From positions 3,227,001 through 3,291,000 of the forward strand of contig NZ_CP012700.1 in the NCBI RefSeq assembly GCF_001307295.1: a stretch of DNA of 64,000 nt. The letters are read 5' to 3'. Shown here piece by piece: positions 59,260 to 64,000 of the stretch. Each line of letters opens with the position of its first letter. Position 1 is the first letter of the stretch. Position numbers and translations under genes: made by a program. Source of the stretch: Sphingopyxis macrogoltabida (GTDB taxonomy: Bacteria > Pseudomonadota > Alphaproteobacteria > Sphingomonadales > Sphingomonadaceae). The notes under the pieces are model-generated. The model saw nothing but the letters and a program-made list of their open reading frames with translations. It had not been told where the DNA came from and ran no database searches.

Positions 59260-60173
59260 CAGAAGTACCCCTCCTGCTTCTTCTTCTCCATGCTGGCGTC
59301 GCCGCCGTCCTTGTCGATGATGCGGCCCTGCCGCTCGCTGGTGGTGGTGAGGAGCATTTCCTGGATGACTTCGCTGAGCGTCGTCGCTTCGCTTTCGACC
59401 GCGCCGGTCAGCGGATAACAGCCGAGCGTGCGGAAGCGCACCGAGCGCTGAACCGGCACCTCGCCTTCTTTCAGCGGGAAGCGATCGTCGTCGACCATCA
59501 GCAACAGGCCGTCACGCTCCACCGTCGGGCGCGGGGCGGCGAAGTAGAGCGGTACGATCGGGATATTCTCGCGCGCGATATATTGCCAGATGTCGAGCTC
59601 GGTCCAGTTCGAGATCGGGAACACCCGGATACTCTCCCCCTTCGCCTTCCGGGCGTTGTAGAGGTTCCACAGTTCGGGCCGCTGCTTCTTCGGATCCCAG
59701 CCGTGGCTTGCGGTGCGGAAGGAGAAGATGCGTTCTTTCGCGCGGCTCTTTTCCTCGTCGCGCCGCGCGCCGCCGAAAGCGACGTCGAAGCCATGGAGGT
59801 CGAGCGCCTGCTTCAGCCCCTCGGTCTTCCACATGTCGGTGTGCAGCGGGCCATGGTCGAACGGGTTGATCCCCCGCGCCTTCGCCTCGGGGTTCTGGTA
59901 GACAATGAGCTCCATGCCGCTCTCCGCCGCCATGCGGTCGCGCAGCGCGTACATCGCCTGGAACTTCCACGTCGTGTCGACGTGCAGTAGCGGAAACGGC
60001 GGCGGCGAAGGATAAAAGGCCTTGCGCGCCAGATGCAGCATCACCGCACTGTCCTTGCCAACACTGTAAAGCATCACGGGCTTGGCCGCATCCGCCAGCA
60101 CCTCGCGCATAATGTGAATGCTCTCCGCCTCAAGACGGTCGAGATGGTTGTGCATTTTCGGGGCCGCAGGCAT
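59259..60173 (-). CDS. cysD: Sulfate adenylyltransferase small subunit (ATP sulfurylase)
   Basis: The catalytic small subunit of ATP sulfurylase, which adenylylates sulfate to APS together with the CysN GTPase. Seen: [20 protein letters not shown], the PP-loop [23 protein letters not shown], and [32 protein letters not shown] follows, and the C-terminus has [16 protein letters not shown]. Three in-frame ATG codons are possible (60203, 60173, 60155), none with a good ribosome site; 60173 gives 304 residues, close to the 302 of the E. coli protein. It is the first gene of the operon cysD, cysNC, cysQ, sulfotransferase, DUF1214, TonB receptor. A motif 1 site and a direct repeat lie upstream. Confidence 0.95.
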   Translation of the reverse strand: MPAAPKMHNHLDRLEAESIHIMREVLADAAKPVMLYSVGKDSAVMLHLARKAFYPSPPPFPLLHVDTTWKFQAMYALRDRMAAESGMELIVYQNPEAKARGINPFDHGPLHTDMWKTEGLKQALDLHGFDVAFGGARRDEEKSRAKERIFSFRTASHGWDPKKQRPELWNLYNARKAKGESIRVFPISNWTELDIWQYIARENIPIVPLYFAAPRPTVERDGLLLMVDDDRFPLKEGEVPVQRSVRFRTLGCYPLTGAVESEATTLSEVIQEMLLTTTSERQGRIIDKDGGDASMEKKKQEGYF

Positions 60174-60241
60174 GCGTGGGGAATGGAAGTTCGCCGGTCT
60201 CATAGCCGGTTCTTAGGCAGGCTCCGCGTTCGGCTCTTGAC

Positions 60242-60270
60242 GAATCCTGCTATTTTGTAGAATCCTGCTA
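60242..60270. promoter_or_regulatory. GAATCCTGCTA direct repeat, probable AraC-family site
   Basis: GAATCCTGCTA at 60242-60252 is repeated exactly at 60260-60270, an 18-base period. Direct repeats about two helical turns apart are the usual target of AraC-type activators. An AraC gene starts 96 bases to the right, and cysD starts 69 bases to the left on the opposite strand. Activation of the cysD operon by that AraC protein is inferred. Confidence 0.6.
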
Positions 60271-60287
60271 ATTAATCGACTGACTAG
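60268..60287 (+). promoter_or_regulatory. Motif 1 operator-like site F (cysD operon / AraC promoter)
   Basis: CTAATTAATCGACTGACTAG carries the motif 1 core TTAATCGAYTGA and abuts the AraC-type direct repeat. It ties the sulfonation operon to the same control as the ferredoxin/GMC, molybdopterin oxidoreductase 1/P450 and DUF2889 promoters, 40-50 kb away. Confidence 0.55.
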
Positions 60288-60365
60288 ATATCTTCGCGCT
60301 GAAGGAATGGCGCGATGGCTGGATCGGGGACCGCGCGGTAAAGCGCGGCCTCACGGGAGGTGAGG

Positions 60366-61238
60366 ATGCTGGGAAGCTTCTTTAAAAGCGATCGCGCCAT
60401 TTATGCGCGGCACCAGTCGGATCTGGTCGTCGAACGCTGTTCGGCGCAGAAGGGCTGGCGCGGGCTGCATCTCGAGGTGGGTCACAATCGCGGCTGCGAC
60501 GTCCGCTCGCTGATGCTGCAGGGTCATCTGATCGGTATGCAAATCACCGGCCAGCCGATCGCAGTCGAAATCCATGAAAATGGCCGGTGGGTTCCGACCG
60601 CGCTGCCCTCGCATCAACTGTTCATCCACCCGGCGGGAACGCCGCTCAATATCCGGCACGATCTGTGGACCCGCTGGGCATTTGCGATCATCGACCATCC
60701 GGCGCTGGCGACAAGGCGGGGGCCCGATGACACCTTGGGCTGGTCGGATCACGACCAGATGCTGACCTTGTTGTTCCAGGCGCTGATCGAACAGCTCTGC
60801 TACGAGCGGCGCGACACCAGCGGCGACCGGGCGCTCGCCCAGTCGCTGATCGACAGCTTCATCCTCGCGCTGCACCAGCGCGCGCCGGCTTCATCCACCG
60901 CTTCGGCGCGCGGCGGCATCGCGCCCTATATGGTCGCCGACCTGCGCGCCTGGATCGAGCGCAATCTGGAGCAGAAGATCGGGGTGCAGGACATGGCCGA
61001 CCGGCTCGGCTATTCCTGCGCCCACTTCGCGCGCGAGTTCAAGCGCGAGGTCGGCCTCACCCCGCATGGCTTCCTGCACGACATCCGCCTGTCGACGGCG
61101 ATGGACCTCGCGCGCCGCGGCACGCCGCTGGTCGACATCGCCCACCGGTGCGGCTTTGCCGATCAGGCCCATCTTTCGAACGCTTTCAAGAGCCGCTTCG
61201 GCTTTTCACCTGCGAGTCTTCGCCAGCGCAGCAACTAG
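60366..61238 (+). CDS. AraC-family transcriptional regulator
   Basis: A 290-residue AraC-type regulator. The two C-terminal helix-turn-helix motifs are at about residues 200-285: LEQKIGVQDMADRLGYSCAH followed by FAREFKREVGLTPHGFLHDI, and then LVDIAHRCGFADQAHLSNAF with FKSRFGFSPASLRQ. The N-terminal domain is of the short, ligand-binding type without a clear cupin signature. The start ATG at 60366 follows GGAGGTGAGG, a strong ribosome site; a GTG six bases earlier is less likely. It is divergent from the cysD operon with an exact direct repeat in between. Control of that operon is inferred, and the signal is unknown. Confidence 0.93.
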   Translation: MLGSFFKSDRAIYARHQSDLVVERCSAQKGWRGLHLEVGHNRGCDVRSLMLQGHLIGMQITGQPIAVEIHENGRWVPTALPSHQLFIHPAGTPLNIRHDLWTRWAFAIIDHPALATRRGPDDTLGWSDHDQMLTLLFQALIEQLCYERRDTSGDRALAQSLIDSFILALHQRAPASSTASARGGIAPYMVADLRAWIERNLEQKIGVQDMADRLGYSCAHFAREFKREVGLTPHGFLHDIRLSTAMDLARRGTPLVDIAHRCGFADQAHLSNAFKSRFGFSPASLRQRSN

Positions 61239-61250
61239 CCGCCGGCCAGC

Positions 61251-62189
61251 TCAGGGGATGGTCGCCAGGGTCGCAACCTTGTCTAGAACCTTGCGCCCGA
61301 ACAGGCTGGCGGTGAGGTCGGTGAGCAGGCGGGCGCTCTTGCCGCGCTCATCGAGATAGGGGTTGAGTTCGGCGAGATCCATCGACGTGGTCAGCCCGGA
61401 TTCGCAGAGCATCTCCATGACCAGATGCGCCTCGCGAAGACTGGCGCCGCCGCTCACCGTCGTGCCGACGCCGGGCGCGATGGCGGGGTCGAGGAAGTCG
61501 ACGTCAAGGCTGACGTGCAGCATGGCGCCGATTTTCCCGACCTGTGCCAGGATACGGCGGACGATCGCCGCAATGCCGAATTCGTCGATCGCCCGCATGT
61601 CGAAGACCTGCACGCCGCGCTCCGCGATCAACTGGCGCTCGCGGTCGTCGACCGACCGGATACCGAGCATGAAGACATTGGCGGGATCGACGGTGGCGCG
61701 ATCGTCGCCGAGAATGCCGTCGAAGCCCGGTTCGCCGCAATAATAGGCGACGGGCATCCCGTGCATATTGCCCGACTCCGACGTCATCGGCGTATTGAAG
61801 TCGGCGTGCGCGTCGAGCCAGATCACGCACAGCGGGCGCCCGACGTCGCGCGCATGGCGCGCCGCGCCCGAAACGGTACCCATGGCAAGCGCATGATCGC
61901 CGCCCATGAAGATCGGCAGGCGTCCCTCGCGCAAGGTCCGGTACGCGACCTCCCCGAGCGAGCGCGTCCACCCGGCGATATTGGGCGCGTGGCGCGCATT
62001 GCCGCCGAAGCCGACCCCGGACACCGCCGCCGCCATGGCGTCGCCATCGTCGACCACTTCGTGCCCGAGCGCCGCGAGCGCCGGCGCCAGTCCCGAAATC
62101 CGCATTGCCCCCGGCCCCATCGCGCAGCCGGGAAGTCCCGCGCCCAATTCGACCGGAGCCCCGATCAGGCTGATCCTTCGCCGTTCCAT
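61251..62189 (-). CDS. rocF: Arginase
   Basis: Arginase of 312 residues, a manganese enzyme that splits arginine to ornithine and urea. Seen: the metal-ligand motifs GGDHALAMGT, WLDAHADFNTP and SLDVDFLDPAIAPG. The substrate loop SGNMHGMPVAYY is characteristic of arginases rather than agmatinases. The C-terminal MDLAELNPYLDERGKSARL segment is also typical. It lies 36 bases downstream of the ornithine cyclodeaminase gene on the same strand, forming a two-gene operon for arginine to proline via ornithine. It is convergent with the AraC gene. It has no evident link to the catabolic cluster. Confidence 0.95.
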   Translation of the reverse strand: MERRRISLIGAPVELGAGLPGCAMGPGAMRISGLAPALAALGHEVVDDGDAMAAAVSGVGFGGNARHAPNIAGWTRSLGEVAYRTLREGRLPIFMGGDHALAMGTVSGAARHARDVGRPLCVIWLDAHADFNTPMTSESGNMHGMPVAYYCGEPGFDGILGDDRATVDPANVFMLGIRSVDDRERQLIAERGVQVFDMRAIDEFGIAAIVRRILAQVGKIGAMLHVSLDVDFLDPAIAPGVGTTVSGGASLREAHLVMEMLCESGLTTSMDLAELNPYLDERGKSARLLTDLTASLFGRKVLDKVATLATIP

Positions 62190-62225
62190 TCTCTCGTCCC
62201 CGTTCCTGATAAATTGTCGAGCGCG

Positions 62226-63272
62226 CTAGGCGGCGCGCTGGAGCATGCCGAACAGGTCGCGCGGATCGTCGGGGTCGGCGAGGATGTCGATCTGCTGGAA
62301 AAAATCGGTGCCCTGCAATTTCGAGTAGATGTAGCGGAGCGCCGAGAAATCCTCGGTAGCAAAGCCGACGCTGTCGAAAAGCGTGATTTGCCGGGCGTCG
62401 CGCCGGCCCTCGGCATCGCCGCTCAGGACCTGCCAGAATTCGGTCACCGGATAGCTCGCATCCATGTGCTGGATCTCGCCCTCGATCCGCGTTTGCGGTT
62501 CGAATTCGACGAAGGTGACGGCGCGCGACAAGATGTCCTTGTGCAATTCGGTCTTGCCCGGGCAATCGCCGCCGATCGCATTGATGTGGACGCCCGATCC
62601 AACCATATTGTCCGTCAGGATCGTCGCATAGGCCTTGTCGGCGGTGCAGGTAGTGATGATCTGCGCGCCTTCGATCGCGTCCTGCGCGCTGGTGCAGGAT
62701 ACGACCCGCAGGCCGCTATCGCCCAGATTGCGGTTGGCCTTGGCGGTGGCGCTCGCATCGATGTCGTAAAGCCGGACCTCCTCGATCCCGACGACTGCCT
62801 TCATCGCCAGTGCCTGAAACTCGGCCTGCGCGCCATTGCCGATCATCGCCATGACCTTTGCGTTACCCGGCGCGAGGTGGCGCGCCACCATCGCCGAGGT
62901 TGCGGCGGTGCGCAGCGCCGTCAGCAAGGTCATTTCGGTCAGCATGAGCGGATAGCCGGTGTCGACGCGTGCGAGCAGCCCGAAGGCGGCGACGGTCTGA
63001 AACCCCTTGGCGGTGTTGCTCGGATGGCCGTTCACATATTTGAAGCTGAAAGCTTCGCCGTCGGAAGTCGGCATCAGTTCGATCACGCCGTCGCGCGAAT
63101 GCGAGGCGAGGCGGGGAATTTTCTCGAAAAGATCCCACCGCCGATAGTCGGCCTCGATCGCGTCGGTGAGTTCGACGAGGATTTTTTCGATGCCGAAATG
63201 ATGGACGAAGCGCATCATGTTTTCGACGCTGACGAACGGGATATAAGCAAGCGGCGAAGGCGCGGTGGGCAT
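62226..63272 (-). CDS. Ornithine cyclodeaminase
   Basis: A 348-residue member of the ornithine cyclodeaminase/mu-crystallin family, which turns ornithine into proline and ammonia with NAD+. Seen: LMLTEMTLLTALRTAATSAM near residue 110, VMAMIGNGAQAEFQALAM (Rossmann G-x-G-x-x-x) near residue 135, and the VHINAIGGDCPGKTELH segment. The neighbour downstream is arginase, which makes ornithine, so the assignment to ornithine cyclodeaminase is well supported. It is divergent from an Lrp-type regulator, with an inverted repeat between them. Confidence 0.93.
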   Translation of the reverse strand: MPTAPSPLAYIPFVSVENMMRFVHHFGIEKILVELTDAIEADYRRWDLFEKIPRLASHSRDGVIELMPTSDGEAFSFKYVNGHPSNTAKGFQTVAAFGLLARVDTGYPLMLTEMTLLTALRTAATSAMVARHLAPGNAKVMAMIGNGAQAEFQALAMKAVVGIEEVRLYDIDASATAKANRNLGDSGLRVVSCTSAQDAIEGAQIITTCTADKAYATILTDNMVGSGVHINAIGGDCPGKTELHKDILSRAVTFVEFEPQTRIEGEIQHMDASYPVTEFWQVLSGDAEGRRDARQITLFDSVGFATEDFSALRYIYSKLQGTDFFQQIDILADPDDPRDLFGMLQRAA

Positions 63273-63348
63273 GGCACATCCTTTGAAATCGAGAACTTGC
63301 CCAGCCTAAAGCGGCATCCTGCCTGTCTAAATCGTCATCTCTACTTGA

Positions 63349-63372
63349 AAATTTATCGGATCTGGTAAATTT
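63349..63372. promoter_or_regulatory. Inverted repeat in Lrp / ornithine cyclodeaminase promoter
   Basis: AAATTTA (63349-63355), 10 bases, TAAATTT (63366-63372): a perfect 7-bp inverted repeat in the AT-rich divergent region, like many Lrp/AsnC targets. Control of the cyclodeaminase/arginase operon and of the regulator itself is inferred. Confidence 0.55.
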
Positions 63373-63414
63373 GAATAGCTCCACCATACAATTTGCCAAA
63401 ATCCGGGAATCCTG

Positions 63415-63852
63415 ATGGCCATCGCAAAATTCATCCCCGACGATCTCGACCGCCGCATCATCGCGCATCTGCGCGTCGATGGCCGTGCTTCGCTATCGAA
63501 ACTGGCCGGGGCGCTCGGGGTCGCCCGGGCGACCGTGCAGAACCGGTTGGACCGCTTGCTCGACACCGGAGCGTTGCTGGGCTTCACGGTGCGCGTGCGC
63601 GAGGATTATGACGATCTCGACATTCGCGCGGTCATGCTGATCGAGGTCAGCGGGCGATCGACCACCCAGGTCATCCAGAAACTGCGCGGCATTTCCGAAA
63701 TCCGAACGCTGCACACGACGAACGGCAATTGGGATCTCATCGCCGATATCAACGCGGGAAGCCTTTCGGACTTCGACCGCGTGTTGCGCGAGGTGCGCAT
63801 GATCGACGGCGTCGAGAACAGCGAAACCAGCCTGTTTCTCAGCACGATATAG
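63415..63852 (+). CDS. Lrp/AsnC-family transcriptional regulator
   Basis: A 145-residue Lrp/AsnC regulator. The N-terminal winged HTH is at residues 8-55 (LDRRIIAHLRVDGRASLSKL, AGALGVARATVQNRLDRL). The C-terminal RAM ligand-binding domain follows (VMLIEVSGRSTTQVIQKLRG, TTNGNWDLIADINAGSLSDF). It is divergent from the ornithine cyclodeaminase/arginase operon, which suggests that it senses arginine or ornithine, or a related amino acid, and controls that operon. The promoter has a perfect 7-bp inverted repeat. Confidence 0.95.
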   Translation: MAIAKFIPDDLDRRIIAHLRVDGRASLSKLAGALGVARATVQNRLDRLLDTGALLGFTVRVREDYDDLDIRAVMLIEVSGRSTTQVIQKLRGISEIRTLHTTNGNWDLIADINAGSLSDFDRVLREVRMIDGVENSETSLFLSTI

Positions 63853-63867
63853 TCGCGCGACGGCGCC

Positions 63868-64000
63868 CTATTGTTCGAGTGCGAGCAGGAACGCCTTCGC
63901 CTCCAGCCCGCCGGCAAAGCCGGTCAGCTTGCCGGTCGATCCGACGACGCGGTGGCACGGCGCGATGATCGAAATGGGATTGCGGCCATTGGCGGCGCCG
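63868..64000 (-). CDS. Methylated-DNA--protein-cysteine methyltransferase, C-terminal part (runs off the window)
   Basis: Only the last 43 codons lie in the window. They include [19 protein letters not shown], the active-site PCHRV motif of O6-alkylguanine-DNA alkyltransferases, followed by [14 protein letters not shown], the usual C-terminus. The Cys of PCHRV accepts the alkyl group from O6-alkylguanine, and the protein is then inactive. It is convergent with the Lrp gene, 15 bases apart. Whether it is a simple Ogt or an Ada-type fusion cannot be seen. Confidence 0.93.
   Translation of the reverse strand, partial: GAANGRNPISIIAPCHRVVGSTGKLTGFAGGLEAKAFLLALEQ

Noticed and set aside
57895..59418. 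Plus-strand open frame of about 500 codons opposite cysNC
   Set aside because: It is antisense to strongly conserved GTPase and kinase motifs. Its composition is Arg/Asp/Val-rich without any domain.
57331..60173. cysD/cysNC as part of an ordinary cysteine-synthesis operon
   Set aside because: No cysH, cysI, cysG or sulfite reductase genes follow. The downstream genes are a PAP phosphatase and a sulfotransferase. A shared housekeeping role cannot be fully excluded.
61425..63368. Plus-strand open frame of about 650 codons opposite arginase and ornithine cyclodeaminase
   Set aside because: It spans two minus-strand genes with clear catalytic motifs and has none of its own.
1..64000. CRISPR arrays, tRNA or rRNA genes, insertion sequences
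   Set aside because: No regularly spaced repeats, cloverleaf-like sequences, transposase motifs or terminal inverted repeats with target duplications were seen on reading either strand.

Overview
This 64-kb, GC-rich window looks like chromosomal or large-plasmid DNA of a sphingomonad (order Sphingomonadales; a Sphingopyxis- or Novosphingobium-like organism is my guess). The reasons are three large TonB-dependent receptors, many Rieske oxygenases, P450s, CoA-ligases and CaiB transferases, and REP-like inverted repeats between convergent genes. Almost everything between 1 and 60 kb is catabolic. No tRNA, rRNA, CRISPR array, transposase or phage gene was seen. The right edge (61-64 kb) is ordinary metabolism: arginase, ornithine cyclodeaminase, an Lrp regulator and the end of a DNA-repair methyltransferase.

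Layout. (i) 0-3.2 kb: partial CaiB CoA-transferase, EthD-like protein, and a DUF35 plus thiolase-like pair resembling steroid side-chain retro-aldolases. (ii) 3.2-8.7 kb, minus strand: operon GMC oxidoreductase, two enoyl-CoA hydratases, aldehyde dehydrogenase, SDR. (iii) 8.8-22.5 kb: [2Fe-2S] ferredoxin and TetR; molybdopterin oxidoreductase 1; P450 with two translationally coupled acyl-CoA dehydrogenases; aldehyde dehydrogenase; molybdopterin oxidoreductase 2 with a TetR; DUF2889 protein coupled to a CoA-ligase. (iv) 22.5-41.6 kb: CoA-ligase/Rieske pair, CaiB, cysteine hydrolase, TonB receptor 1, TetR, tannase-like esterase, a second ligase/Rieske pair, then arylsulfatase, molybdopterin oxidoreductase 3 and an MFS transporter. 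(v) 41.8-51.7 kb: TonB receptor 2, alpha/beta hydrolase, TetR, operon Rieske/ligase/P450, and a GMC oxidoreductase. (vi) 51.8-60.2 kb: one apparent minus-strand operon cysD, cysNC, cysQ, sulfotransferase, DUF1214, TonB receptor 3, with a divergent AraC gene.

How it may work together. Receptors import a hydrophobic substrate; esterase and sulfatase unmask it; P450s, Rieske oxygenases, GMC and molybdenum enzymes oxidise it; CoA-ligases and CaiB transferases activate acids; acyl-CoA dehydrogenases, hydratases and the DUF35/thiolase pair shorten side chains. The substrate cannot be named from sequence.

Two points stand out. First, the sulfotransferase operon carries its own complete PAPS-making and PAP-removing set, which suggests that sulfonation is a step in, or a detoxification arm of, a catabolic pathway. 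Second, reading the intergenic regions by eye gave three different recurrent operator-like motifs that split the window into three sub-regulons. Motif 1 (core TTAATCGAYTGA) links the ferredoxin/GMC, molybdenum oxidoreductase 1/P450 and DUF2889 promoters to the sulfonation operon. Motif 2 (TTTACA-N12-TGTAAA) marks the ligase/Rieske, tannase and sulfatase promoters of region iv. Motif 3 (TTACCTAAYGWCAATAG) marks the promoters of region v.
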